DNA of 64,000 nt from CAIWHR01 sp963713275 (GCA_963713275.1 CAVQLG010000006.1:62001-126000), one strand, 5' to 3'; counted from the first letter of the stretch, positions 40,593 through 52,439 are shown. Numbers and translations are program-made. Notes: generated by a model from the letters alone, not told the origin.

Positions 40593-41405
40593 ATGCCCGA
40601 GCTCCCCTCGATCCCGCCTGCGACGCCCCCCGACGCGAACGGCGGCGCCGCTCCGGCGCCCGATGCCGGCGGGCCACGCGTCGGCCGCGTTGCGGCCGGC
40701 CGCGCCGTCGCGTGGTGGAGCGAAGGCTGGAGGCTGTTCGCGGCCGCGCCCTGGGTATGGCTCGCGATCGCCGCGGTCTACTTCGTCCTGACGCTGGCCC
40801 TGATCCAGATACCGGCGGTCGGCGCGCCGGCGGCGTCGCTGCTGGCGCCGATCCTGGCCGCCGGCGCGCTCGTCGGAGCGCGGGCCGTCGCTCGCGGCCA
40901 GCCGCTGACCGTCATGCACCTGTTCTCGTGCTTCGATTCCCGCGCGGGCCCCCTGCTCATCCTGGGCCTGCTCTACCTCGCCGGCTGGTTCGTCATCTGG
41001 CTCGTCGCGGCCGTCCTGCTGGTGGCCATCGCCGGACTGGGCACGCTGAACGCAGTGCTGGCAGGCGAGGCCGTCGACGCCGCGGTCGGCGCGATGGCGG
41101 CGATCGGCATCGCGGCGGTCGTCGTTCTCGCGGTCATGGCGCTCTTCGCGGTGCCGCTGCTGATGGCGATCTGGTTCGCCCCGGCGCTGGTCGTCTTCGC
41201 CGGCGTCGAGCCGGTGGCCGCGATGAAGGCGAGCTTCTCCGCCTGCCTCGTCAACGTCCTGCCCTTCCTGCTCTACAACCTCATCGGCCTGGGCCTCGCC
41301 GTGCTGGCGACGATTCCGCTGGGTCTGGGCTGGCTGGTCTTCGCGCCGGTGCTGGCCGGATCGGTCTACGCGAGCTACGTCGACGTGTTCGGCGCCCCCG
41401 ACTGA
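40593..41405 (+). CDS. BPSS1780-like multi-pass membrane protein (paralogue 1)
   Basis: 270 aa with a proline/alanine-rich cytosolic start and about six transmembrane helices. Family landmarks: AVAWWSEGWRLFAAAPWVWL near the N-terminus, LMAIWFAPALVVFAGVEPVAAMKASF in the middle, and the C-terminal GSVYASYVDVFGAPD. It resembles the second protein at 47344-48240. The function is unknown. A TAGAAT at 40514-40519, about 74 nt before the ATG at 40593, may be its -10. Confidence 0.72.
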   Translation: MPELPSIPPATPPDANGGAAPAPDAGGPRVGRVAAGRAVAWWSEGWRLFAAAPWVWLAIAAVYFVLTLALIQIPAVGAPAASLLAPILAAGALVGARAVARGQPLTVMHLFSCFDSRAGPLLILGLLYLAGWFVIWLVAAVLLVAIAGLGTLNAVLAGEAVDAAVGAMAAIGIAAVVVLAVMALFAVPLLMAIWFAPALVVFAGVEPVAAMKASFSACLVNVLPFLLYNLIGLGLAVLATIPLGLGWLVFAPVLAGSVYASYVDVFGAPD

Positions 41406-41672
41406 CCTTCCACCCTCCGGTTGGACCGCGCGTCGTTGTCGATTCGCGCCCGATGGCGCCATCGCGCCGCTCGCCCGCCAACGCAGCCGTTGGTCTGCGT
41501 TCCAGGGCACCGCCTTGCGGCTCTTCCTGCGTGCGGCGGAGTCCTGTCTCGCGCGCACACAGCCCGGGTGCGGGCAAGGCGAGACGGCTTCGCTGCCCCC
41601 GGCCACACGTCCGGGGGCGTTGGCTTGACTATCCCTAGCCGCCGCAGCGCGAAGGTGGTACGTTTTGCAGCC

Positions 41673-41894
41673 ATGAAGCCGATCACCCTCGATGAGGTCC
41701 TGCAGCTGCCCGTGCCCGAGCGAATTCGCATCGTCGAGGTTATCTGGGACAGCATCGCGGACACCCCTGAAGCAGTTGAGCTGACCGATGAACAGAAGGC
41801 CGAGCTCGACCGCCGGCTCGAAAACCTCGAGAAGAATCCCAACGCCGGCTCTCCCTGGTCTGAGGTACGTGAGCGCATCTGGCATGGGAAATGA
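41673..41894 (+). CDS. Addiction module component (antitoxin)
   Basis: 73 aa. MKPITLDEVLQLPVPERIRIVEVIWDSIADTPEAVELTDEQKAELDRRL is the short helical 'addiction module component' family. It overlaps the toxin gene by 4 nt (ATGA). The local DNA is less GC-rich than its neighbours, suggesting later arrival. A TTGACT at 41625-41630 lies upstream, but no well-spaced -10 is seen. Confidence 0.85.
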   Translation: MKPITLDEVLQLPVPERIRIVEVIWDSIADTPEAVELTDEQKAELDRRLENLEKNPNAGSPWSEVRERIWHGK

Positions 41895-42202
41895 GCCAGC
41901 GGCTCATACTTCGTCCGGAAGCGGAGAAGGATATTGCAGAGGCAGCGGAGTGGTACGAACAGCAACGCCGTGGACTGAGTTTGCAGTTTCGCGGGGCGCT
42001 CGACAACGCGTTTGCTTCAATTGAGAAGAATCCGCGGCTGCATGCGCAGGTCTATCGAGACCTGCGGCGAGCTCTGGTTCGGCGCTTCCCTTATGGCGTG
42101 TTCTATGTACCGCGAGCTGAGGGGCTTGTTGTCGTTGCGGTTCTCCACACCGCGCGCAACCCTCGTCTTTGGCGCGCGCGGTCCAAGCGTCGCGTCGGCT
42201 AA
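41891..42202 (+). CDS. ParE/RelE-superfamily toxin
   Basis: 103 aa. LILRPEAEKDIAEAAEWYEQQRRGLSLQFRGAL and the C-terminal FPYGVFYVPRAEGLVVVAVLHTARNPRLW are typical of the ParE branch, which poisons gyrase; a RelE-type RNase is less likely. It is coupled to the antitoxin by ATGA. Its stop overlaps the stop of polA on the opposite strand. Confidence 0.87.
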   Translation: MSQRLILRPEAEKDIAEAAEWYEQQRRGLSLQFRGALDNAFASIEKNPRLHAQVYRDLRRALVRRFPYGVFYVPRAEGLVVVAVLHTARNPRLWRARSKRRVG

Positions 42203-44962
42203 TGCGCCACTTCCCAGTTGGCGCCGCTGCCAACCTGGGCGACGAGCGGCACCGAGAGCCGGGCGACGCCTGCCATGAGCTCAGGCAGCGTGTGCATCAC
42301 GCGCTCCACCTCGGTGACGGGAGCCTCCAGGACCAGTTCGTCGTGCACCTGCAGCACCAGCCTGCTGCCATGGCACTCGCGATCGAGCCAGTGTTGAACG
42401 GCGATCATGGCGAGCTTGATCAGGTCCGCCGCCGTGCCCTGCATCGGCGCGTTGATCGCCGCGCGCTCGGCGGCTGCCCGCCGCGGACCGCCCGCCGCCC
42501 TGATGTCGGGCAGCCAGAGGCGCCGCCCGAACACCGTCTCGACGTACCCCTGCTCGCGGGCGAGCTCGCGGGTGCGCTGCATGTAGGAGGCAACACCCGG
42601 ATAGCGCGCGAAGTACCTGTCGATGAACTGCTGCGCCGCGCCGCGCTCGATCCCGAGCTGCTGCGCGAGACCGAAGGCGCCCATGCCGTAGATGAGGCCG
42701 AAGTTCACCGCCTTGATGGTGCGCCGCTGGTCGGTCGTCACCTCGGACGCCGGCACGCCGAAGATCTCGGCCGCCGTCGCGCGGTGGATGTCGGCCCCCT
42801 CACTGAACGCGCGCAGCAGCGCCGCGTCGCCCGACAGGTGCGCCATGATGCGCAGCTCGATCTGCGAGTAATCGGCCGACACCAGGCGATGCCCTGGCGG
42901 CGCGATGAACGCCTCGCGGATCCGGCGGCCGTCCGCGGTGCGCACCGGGATGTTCTGGAGATTGGGGTCGGACGACGCCAGGCGGCCCGTGACCGCGGTC
43001 GCCTGCGCGAACGTCGTGTGCACGCGACCGGTGCGCGGATTGACCATCTGGGGCAGCTTGTCGGTGTACGTCGACTTGAGCTTCACCAGGCTGCGGTGCT
43101 CCAGCAGGAGCTTCGGCAGCGGGTAGTCCGCGGCGAGCTCCTGCAGCACCTCCTCGTCGGTCGACGGCTGGCCGGTGGCGGTCTTCTTGACGACCGGCAG
43201 CTTCATGCGCTCGAACAAGAGCTCGCCCAGCTGCTTCGGCGACGAGAGATTGAAGGCCCCTCCGGCGAGCGCGTACGCCTCGCGCTCGAGCTGCATCACC
43301 CGCTCGCCCAGCCCGCGGCTCAGCTGCGCTGAGCAACGCCGTGTCGACCAGCACGCCTTCGCGCTCCATGCGGAACAGCACCTCGCGCACCGGCAGCTCG
43401 ATCGTCCGGTACAGCGCTTCCAGCCGCGCCTCCCGTGCGAGCCGCGGGTGCAGCACGGCGTGCAGCTGCAACGTGACGTCGGCGTCCTCGGCCGCGTACG
43501 CCGCCGCCGTCGCGACGTCGACCTGGTCGAAGCCGATCGCCTTCGCTCCCTTGCCGGCGATCTCCGCGTAGGTGATCGTCTTCACGTCGAGGTGTCGCCA
43601 CGCGAGGCTGTCCATGTCGTGCGGCTTGTGCGATTCCAGCACGTAGGACTCGAGCATCGTGTCGTGGGCGATACCCGCCAGCGCCAGGCCGTGGTTGGCG
43701 AGCACGTGCTGGTCGTACTTCACGTTCTGCCCCAGCTTGGCACGGCGAGGGTCGGCGAACCAGGGGGCGAGCCGCGCGAGCACGAGGTCGCTCGCCAACT
43801 GGTCCGGCGCCCCCGGATAGCGGTGCGCAAGCGGGATGTAGCACGCGTGGCCGGGCGCGACGGCGAACGACAGCCCGACGATCCGCGCCGCAAGCGGATC
43901 GAGGCTCGTCGTCTCGGTGTCGAACGCGACGAGGTCGCAACCCCGGATACGCTCCAGCCAGCGCTCCAGCGCGACCTCGTCGTGCACCGTCTCGTAGTGC
44001 CGCGGAACCGGGGCTCGGGGCTCGCCCCGCGACGGCGCGGCCGTCCCGAACGCGCGCAGTTCGTCGCGGGCCGCGCGGTCGGCGATCGCGCCGGCGGCGT
44101 CCGCAGCCGCGGTGCCCCCACCCGAGAGGTCCTTGAGCCAGCTCTTGAACTCGAAGCGCTGGTAGAGCGCGCGCAGACGTTCGGCGTCGGCGCCGCCCAT
44201 CCGCAGCTCCTCGGGCGCCACCGGCAGCGCGCAGTCGGTCTTGACCGTCAGCAGCCGCCGCCCCTGCGGCAGCCAGTCGATGGTCCGCCGCAGGTTCTCG
44301 CCGACCACGCCCGGGATGTCCGCGGCGTGCGCGACGACGTGGTCCAGGGTGCCGTACTGGTTGAGCCACTTCGCCGCCGTCTTCGGCCCCACCTTGGGCA
44401 CGCCGGGCACGTTGTCGACCGTGTCGCCGGTCAACGTCAAGAGGTCGAGCACCTGGTCGGCGCGCACGCCGAATCGCTGGAGGACGCCGGCTTCATCGAG
44501 CGTCTCGCCGCTCATCGTGTTGACGAGCGTGATTCCGGGACGCACGAGCTGTGCGAGGTCCTTGTCCGAGGTCGACACCAGGCACTCGATTCCCCGCGCG
44601 GCGGCCTGCGTCGCCAGCGTGCCGATGACGTCGTCGGCCTCCACCCCCGCGACCGCAAGCAGCGGCCAGCCGTGTGCCCGCACGAGCTCGTGCAGCGGCG
44701 CGATCTGCGCCGCGAGATCGTCCGGCATCGGCGGTCGCGTCGCCTTGTAGTCCGGGTACCAGTCGTCGCGAAAAGTCCTGCCCGGGGCGTCGAACACGAC
44801 GGCGAAGTAGTCGGGCTTGCCGTCCTCGACCATTCGGCGCAACATCGCGAGCACCCCGCGCAGCGCGCCGGTCGGCTCGCCCTGCGACGTGCGCAGATCC
44901 GGCAGCGCGTGGAAGGCGCGGTAGAGGTACGACGAACCGTCGACGAGGACGAGCGTAGGCAT
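42199..44962 (-). CDS. polA: DNA polymerase I (one apparent frameshift)
   Basis: About 920 codons. Domain order: 5'-3' nuclease (PTLVLVDGSSYLYRAFHALP, GVEADDVIGTLA), 3'-5' exonuclease with acidic residues in VAFDTETTSLDPLAA, and family A polymerase with motif A DYSQIELRIMAH, O-helix RRTIKAVNFGLIYGMGAFG and motif C QVHDELVLEAP. The frame changes once, near 43321, between VDTALLSAA and RGLGERVMQLEREAYAL. One surplus base after GCT (coding strand GCT-G-AGC) explains it. The ATG at 44962 fits the family N-terminus and shares bases with the start codon of the divergent LOG gene. Confidence 0.96.
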
Positions 44963-45686
44963 GATCCGAACCCGCAAGATTCCCGAACTCATCGATCCCC
45001 GGGCCATGTACACGTCGAACGGCCAGGAGGCCTGGCGGGTGTTGGGGATTATGGCAGAGTTCGCCGCGGCGACCGAACGCCTGCAGGGCGTGCGGCCAGC
45101 CGTGAGCATGTTCGGCAGTGCGCGCATCCGGCCGGGCCATCCCGATTACGAGCGCGCCGAGCGGATCGCGCGCCTGCTGTCCGACGCCGGCTTCGCCGTC
45201 ATCTCCGGTGGTGGCCCCGGACTGATGGAGGCGGCCAACCGCGGAGCGCACGCCGGCAAGTCGCCGGCCGTCGGGCTCAACATCCTGCTGCCCCGCGAGC
45301 AGAGCGGCAACGACTTCCAGGACGTCGGCTTCGAGTTCCGCTACTTCTTCGCCCGCAAGATGATGTTCGTCCGGCTTGCCTCCGCGTACGTCGTCATGCC
45401 GGGCGGATTCGGCACCCTCGACGAGCTCTCGGAATGCCTGACGCTGGTGCAGACCGGCAAGAGTCGGCGCATCCCGATCATCCTGGTCGGCGGCGAGTTC
45501 TGGCGGGGGCTTCTCGACTGGATGCGCAGCAGCCTCGTCGGGCAGGGCCTGATCCACGAACACGATCTCGAGCTCATGCAGATCATCGAGGAGCCGGAGG
45601 CGATCGTCGAGGCGATCTTCAGCTTCTACGAGGGGCGCGGCTTCCAGCCCACGCGGACAGAGCGCGAGAAGATGCTCAACCTGTGA
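44961..45686 (+). CDS. LOG family protein (Rossmann-fold nucleotide-binding)
   Basis: 241 aa. Lysine-decarboxylase-like/LOG fold with GGGPGLMEAANRGA (about residues 83-96) and PGGFGTLDELSECL (about 148-161); this PGGxGTxxE motif defines cytokinin riboside 5'-monophosphate phosphoribohydrolases and related nucleotide hydrolases. The ATG at 44961 overlaps the polA start codon on the other strand; ATG 45006 (MYTSNGQEAWRV) is an alternative. The physiological substrate in bacteria is uncertain. Confidence 0.88.
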   Translation: MIRTRKIPELIDPRAMYTSNGQEAWRVLGIMAEFAAATERLQGVRPAVSMFGSARIRPGHPDYERAERIARLLSDAGFAVISGGGPGLMEAANRGAHAGKSPAVGLNILLPREQSGNDFQDVGFEFRYFFARKMMFVRLASAYVVMPGGFGTLDELSECLTLVQTGKSRRIPIILVGGEFWRGLLDWMRSSLVGQGLIHEHDLELMQIIEEPEAIVEAIFSFYEGRGFQPTRTEREKMLNL

Positions 45687-45751
45687 CGGCCGAAGCGGCG
45701 GCACGCCTTGCGGCGCGACCCCGAAGACCGAGGCAAACGCGTCGTTCGCTC

Positions 45752-45760
45752 TGGTAGAAT
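45752..45760 (+). promoter_or_regulatory. Extended -10 promoter upstream of the DUF2782 gene
   Basis: TGG followed by TAGAAT (45755-45760). The next ATG is at 45767, almost on the predicted start site; a GTG at 45797 would leave a normal leader with a purine-rich site (GGGGAAA). Confidence 0.5.
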
Positions 45761-45766
45761 CGATGC

Positions 45767-46174
45767 ATGGTCGCCGGCCTGGGGAAAACTGTCTCCGTGA
45801 CGTGGTGCGCTGCGGTCGCGCTGCTGCTGGCGGCGCTCGCTGCGGCTCCGGCGGGAAGCCAGGTGGGACCCAACCCGGCGCCGCCCCCGCCCCCTCCGCC
45901 TCCACCGCCGAAGCTCGAGCCGCTGCCCGAAGTGCCTCCCCCCCCGGAGATCGCCGGCGACGCGGAGCTCGAGCCGCAGGTTACGATCACCCGCAAGGAC
46001 GGCGAGACCGTCGAGGAAGCGCGCATCGACGGGCGGCTCATCTGGATCAAGGTCACGCCGCGTCACGGTCGCCCGTATTTCCTGGTGCCGGATGCCGGGG
46101 GTCAGCTGTTCCTGCGCCGCGACAGCCTGGACTCCGGACTCCGCGTGCCGCTCTGGCTGCTGTTCACCTTCTGA
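45767..46174 (+). CDS. DUF2782 family periplasmic protein
   Basis: 135 aa. A signal peptide (TWCAAVALLLAALAAAPAGS) is followed by a proline tract (APPPPPPPPPPKLEPLPEVP) and a small conserved domain (PQVTITRKDGETVEEARIDG, then IKVTPRHGRPYFLV). DUF2782 proteins sit between polA and thrB in many beta- and gammaproteobacteria. GTG 45797 would give a tidier signal peptide and is a serious alternative start. The function is unknown. Confidence 0.8.
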   Translation: MVAGLGKTVSVTWCAAVALLLAALAAAPAGSQVGPNPAPPPPPPPPPPKLEPLPEVPPPPEIAGDAELEPQVTITRKDGETVEEARIDGRLIWIKVTPRHGRPYFLVPDAGGQLFLRRDSLDSGLRVPLWLLFTF

Positions 46175-46381
46175 ACCGACTCTCGAGCCTGTGAACGAAT
46201 CTGCCGCGCCGGCGGCCCGCGACGTCGTCGGGAGCTCCCCCACGCCCTCGACCGGTCGGGTGAGCGAGTCCCGCTGCGAAGCGGTGGACTGACGCCCCTC
46301 CCGCCCCCGACGCGTTCCCCGTCAGCGCCCCATCACGCCCCATCCAATCCCCGCCGGCCAGCGTGCGGCGCGCCCAGCCCG

Positions 46382-47344
46382 ATGTCGGTCTACACCGCCG
46401 TATCCTCCGCCGAACTCGAAGCGTGGCTCGCCCGCTACGCCATCGGCACGCTGGTCGAGCAGATACCGATCGCATCGGGCATCGAGAACACCAACTACTT
46501 CGTCACCACGACCCGCGGCCGCTGGGTGCTGACGCTGTACGAACGCCTGCCTGCCGAGGAGCTGCCGTTCTACCTCAACCTGATGGCGCACCTCGCGCGC
46601 GCGGGCGTCGCCTGCCCGGCGCCTGCCCCGGACCGCACCGGGGCGCTCTTCAGCCTGTTGAACGGCAAGCCCGCCGGCCTCGCCCAGCGCATCGACGGCG
46701 CTCCGGTCCTCGCTCCCGAGCTTGCGCACTGCGCCGCCGTGGGTGACGCGCTGGGACGCCTCCATGTCGCGTCGGCCAGCTATCTCAGCCGCCTCGGCAA
46801 CCGTCGCGGCCCGGCGTGGTGGCGCCAGGCGGCCCGCGCCGTGAGCCCGTTCCTGTCGCCGCAGCAAGCCGAGCTGCTCGACGCCGAGCTGCAGCACCAG
46901 GCCGGCTTCGGCAGGACGGCGATGCCCAAGGGGGCGATCCACGGCGACCTCTTTCGCGACAATGTGCTCTTCTGCGGCGACCGGGTCGCGGGGGTGATCG
47001 ACTTCGGGTTCGCCGCCACCGACTTCTTTGCCTACGACCTCGCGATCACCGTCAACGACTGGTGCGTCGGCAGGAGCGGCGAAGCGCGCGGGGCGCTGGT
47101 GCCGGAGCTGCTGCGCGCGATGCTGGACGGTTACCAGGCGGTGCGCCCGCTCTCCGCCGTCGAGCGCGAGGAGTGGCCGTCGCTGCTGCGTGCCGCGGCG
47201 CTGCGCTTCTGGCTCTCGCGCCTGTACGATCTGCATCTGCCGCGCCCCGGCGAGCTCGTGCACGCGCACGATCCCGGTCACTTCGAGCGCATCCTGCGCG
47301 ACCGGGTTGCGCATCCGTACCTCATTGCGGCCAAGGCGGCGTGA
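46382..47344 (+). CDS. thrB: Homoserine kinase, type II (APH fold)
   Basis: 320 aa. Phosphorylates homoserine for threonine synthesis. Aminoglycoside-phosphotransferase-like fold: SGIENTNYFVTTTRGRWVLT at the N-terminus, catalytic loop HGDLFRDNVLF and metal site GVIDFGFAATDFFAYDL. This type replaces the GHMP-type ThrB in betaproteobacteria and pseudomonads and is found near polA there. Its stop overlaps the next start by one base (TGATG). Confidence 0.93.
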   Translation: MSVYTAVSSAELEAWLARYAIGTLVEQIPIASGIENTNYFVTTTRGRWVLTLYERLPAEELPFYLNLMAHLARAGVACPAPAPDRTGALFSLLNGKPAGLAQRIDGAPVLAPELAHCAAVGDALGRLHVASASYLSRLGNRRGPAWWRQAARAVSPFLSPQQAELLDAELQHQAGFGRTAMPKGAIHGDLFRDNVLFCGDRVAGVIDFGFAATDFFAYDLAITVNDWCVGRSGEARGALVPELLRAMLDGYQAVRPLSAVEREEWPSLLRAAALRFWLSRLYDLHLPRPGELVHAHDPGHFERILRDRVAHPYLIAAKAA

Positions 47345-48240
47345 TGACCCCCGAGGACCGGCCCGAGGGCGATCACCCGCGCGCACCGCGCCGCGGCGGC
47401 GCTGCGGGCGCCCCGCGCCCGCCGATTGCCTTCGCCCGCCACGAGGCCCGGCGAGGCGCGCACTGGCTCAAGGAAGCATACGCCATGATGGCGGCGCAGC
47501 GCTTGCCGTGGCTGCTGCTGCTGCTGCTCTACTACCTCGCCGCCGGCATCATCGACGTCATTCCGTTCGTCGGCCAGCTCGCGCTGCCGCTGCTGAAACC
47601 GGTGTTCGCCGTCGGCTTTCTGGCCGCCGCCTGGAACCAGGAGCGCGGCGGCGCACCCGAGCTCAGGTTTCTCTTCCAGGGTTTCCGCTCGAACCTCTGG
47701 GCGCTGCTGCCGCTGGGAGCGTTCCTGCTCGTCGGCGTCGCGCTGGCGGTGCTCGCGACGTCGCTGGTCGACGGCGGCAAGCTGCTCGACCTCATGGCCG
47801 GCAGAAGCCGGCTGGACGAAGCCGTGCTCGCGACGGGCGAAGTCCAGGCCGCGATGCTGCTCGCGGCCGCGCTGGCGCTGCCGGTCGTGCTGGCGCTGTG
47901 GTTCGCGCCGGGGCTGGTCGTGTTCCACGACTGCACCGCCGGCGAGGCGCTCGTGGTGAGCCTGCGCGCTTCGCTTGCCAACTGGCGCCCGATCAGCGTC
48001 TATGCAGCCCTCGTGTTCCTCTTCGGCGGAGTGCTGCCGGCAACGGCCACAGCGTTCGTCGCCGCGCTCATCCCTGCCGAGTTCGCCCTGGTCGTCGCGG
48101 TCGCGTTCCTGCTCCCGTACGTGTTCCTGTTCGTCGCGACGCTGCACGTGTCGGACTACGTCAGTTACCGGGACGTTTTCCACGCCGGTGAGCGCGCCGG
48201 CAGCGATGCGGCGGGCCAGACGCCCACGCCGGCGCCTTGA
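47344..48240 (+). CDS. BPSS1780-like multi-pass membrane protein (paralogue 2)
   Basis: 298 aa with an N-terminal basic/proline-rich segment and about six helices. Shared landmarks with the protein at 40593-41405: HWLKEAYAMMAAQRLPWLLL, LALWFAPGLVVFHDCTAGEAL, VSLRASLANWRPISVYAAL and VSDYVSYRDVFHAGE. It follows thrB with a 1-nt overlap, a conserved arrangement. The function is unknown. Confidence 0.75.
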   Translation: MTPEDRPEGDHPRAPRRGGAAGAPRPPIAFARHEARRGAHWLKEAYAMMAAQRLPWLLLLLLYYLAAGIIDVIPFVGQLALPLLKPVFAVGFLAAAWNQERGGAPELRFLFQGFRSNLWALLPLGAFLLVGVALAVLATSLVDGGKLLDLMAGRSRLDEAVLATGEVQAAMLLAAALALPVVLALWFAPGLVVFHDCTAGEALVVSLRASLANWRPISVYAALVFLFGGVLPATATAFVAALIPAEFALVVAVAFLLPYVFLFVATLHVSDYVSYRDVFHAGERAGSDAAGQTPTPAP

Positions 48241-48249
48241 TCCCGCGCC

Positions 48250-49995
48250 GTGCGGCGGAGCATGCGCGACAAAGGCGTCCGCGGCAGGCCCTCCGGGTTC
48301 GCGCGCTGGCTCCCCGGTCTCGCGGTGTTCCGCCACTATCCGCGCAGTGCGCTGCGCGGCGACGTCGTCGCCGGGCTGTCGGCGTTCCTGGTGATGATTC
48401 CGTCGGTGCTCGCCTACTCCGAGCTCGTCGGCGTTCCCCCGGCGACGGGGCTCTACGCGGCGATCGGGGCGATGGCCGGTTACGCGCTGTTCTCGCGCGG
48501 CACGCCGGTGATCGCCGGCCCGGACGCGACGACGGCGCTGCTCGCCGCCGCGGTCGTGGCGCCGCTTGCGGGCGGCGATCCGGCGCGCACGATCGCGCTC
48601 GCCACGGCGCTGCCGTTCGTGGTGGGCGCCATGCTCCTCGTCGCATCGCGGCTGCAGGTCGGCGATCTCGCGGATCTGCTGTCGAAGCCGGTGCTGGTCG
48701 GTTACCTGAACGGTTCGGCGCTGATCCTCATCGGAACCCAGCTCGGGAAGCTGCTGGGCGTGCGCCTGGAAAGCGAAGCGTTCTTCCTGCGCGCTGGCGA
48801 GGCGGCGCTGGCATTGCCGGCGGCGCACCTGCCGACGTTGGCACTCGGGCTCGCGCTGATCGCGCTGGTGCTCCTGCTCAAGCGCTTCGCGCCCGCGCTT
48901 CCCGGCTCACTCGCGGTCTGCGTCGTGGGCATCGCGCTCGCGCTCGCGCTCGACCTGTCCAAGCACGGCGTCGCGCTGCTGGGCGAGCTGCCCGGCGGAC
49001 TGCCGCTGCCGCAGCTCCCCGCGGTCAGCGGCCAGGACCTGCTCGACCTCGCGCCAGGCGCGCTCGCGCTGGCGACGCTGATCTTCGCCGAGGGGATCCT
49101 GCTCGCCCGCGCGATCGCCGCCAACCTGCACCGGGACATCGACGCCAACGGCGAGCTGGTGGCGCTCGGCACCTCGAACGTCGGCGCCGGACTCCTGGGC
49201 GGCTACACGGTGGGCTCCAGCGCGTCGCGCACGCTCACCGTGGCCGCGTACGGCGGGCGAACGCAGCTGGCGCAATGGGCCGCGCTCGGCCTGCTGGTGG
49301 CGTTCGTTCTGGTGCTGGCGCCGCTCCTCAAGTGGCTGCCGGTCGTCGCGCTGGCGGCGCTGCTCGTCTGCACCGGCTTCGCGCTGTTCGACTGGGCCGA
49401 GAACCGGCGCCTCCGACGTCTCGAGCCCGCCGCCTTCCGCCTGTCGCTCGGGGTGAGCCTCGGCGTGCTCGTCTTCGGCGTGCTGCCCGGTATCCTGGTC
49501 GGCGTTGCGCTGTCCGCGCTCGGGCTGCTCATCGCCACCGCGCGACCGCGCGACGCGATCCTGCAGCGCGTGCCGCCCGACCACCGCTTTCATGATCTCG
49601 ACGACGGGCAGACCGGCGAATCGCCGCCCGGCGTGCTGGTCTACCGGATCTACGCGCCGCTGGTCTTCGCCAATGCCCGGCATCTGGCCGAGCGCGTCGC
49701 CGAACTGATCCGCAACGCTGACGAGCCCGTCCGCTGCGTCGTGTTCGACATGCAGGCGGTGACCCGGATGGACATCACCGCGATGGAAGCCTTCGACGGA
49801 CTCCTGGACGAGCTCGCCGCGAGCAGGATCGACTTCCGCTTCGCGCACGCCAATCGGCCGCTGCGCGAGCAACTGATGCGGCTCGGGCTCACCACGCACG
49901 TCGGCGCGGACCGCTTCTTCCACGCCGCGTGGGAGGCGGTCGACGACTATCTCGTCCGCTCCGGTGCCAAGGCGCCGCACGGTCCTCGCCGCTGA
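48250..49995 (+). CDS. SulP family anion transporter with C-terminal STAS domain
   Basis: 581 aa with about eleven to fourteen transmembrane segments. Signature GDVVAGLSAFLVMIPSVLAYSELVGVPPATGLYAA near the N-terminus and SSASRTLTVAAYGGRTQLAQW in the core. A C-terminal STAS domain (about 455-570) includes VVFDMQAVTRMDITAMEAFDGLLDEL. SulP proteins carry sulfate, bicarbonate or dicarboxylates. With soxYZ and prk nearby, sulfate or bicarbonate are the natural guesses, but sequence does not decide. GTG 48250 or ATG 48262 could be the start. Confidence 0.87.
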   Translation: MRRSMRDKGVRGRPSGFARWLPGLAVFRHYPRSALRGDVVAGLSAFLVMIPSVLAYSELVGVPPATGLYAAIGAMAGYALFSRGTPVIAGPDATTALLAAAVVAPLAGGDPARTIALATALPFVVGAMLLVASRLQVGDLADLLSKPVLVGYLNGSALILIGTQLGKLLGVRLESEAFFLRAGEAALALPAAHLPTLALGLALIALVLLLKRFAPALPGSLAVCVVGIALALALDLSKHGVALLGELPGGLPLPQLPAVSGQDLLDLAPGALALATLIFAEGILLARAIAANLHRDIDANGELVALGTSNVGAGLLGGYTVGSSASRTLTVAAYGGRTQLAQWAALGLLVAFVLVLAPLLKWLPVVALAALLVCTGFALFDWAENRRLRRLEPAAFRLSLGVSLGVLVFGVLPGILVGVALSALGLLIATARPRDAILQRVPPDHRFHDLDDGQTGESPPGVLVYRIYAPLVFANARHLAERVAELIRNADEPVRCVVFDMQAVTRMDITAMEAFDGLLDELAASRIDFRFAHANRPLREQLMRLGLTTHVGADRFFHAAWEAVDDYLVRSGAKAPHGPRR

Positions 49996-50035
49996 GGGCG
50001 CGGGGTCGCCGCCGCCGTGCCGTCGCGAAGGCGCG

Positions 50036-52303
<2,268 letters not shown>

Positions 52304-52353
52304 GGGGAACCGGGCGGCGCGCAGGACCGGTCGCCCGCGGCGCGGAAGGGGCA

Positions 52354-52393
52354 ATTATACGGGCCGGCCCGCGCTCCTGACGGACGCTATAAT
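52354..52393. promoter_or_regulatory. Back-to-back -10 boxes of uvrD and argA
   Basis: TATAAT on the minus strand (complement of 52354-52359) reads toward uvrD, and TATAAT on the plus strand (52388-52393) reads toward argA. The two perfect hexamers are 28 bp apart, so the two polymerases would compete for overlapping -35 regions. Neither -35 is consensus. Confidence 0.6.
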
Positions 52394-52439
52394 CGCCCGG
52401 CCCGCCTACGCTGCCCCGCGATTCGCCACCGCCCCGCCG

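Noticed and set aside
45880..45925. Proline tract in the DUF2782 protein as a tandem repeat or mobile element
   Set aside because: It is a simple CCN-codon run coding for a polyproline linker after a signal peptide, common in this family.
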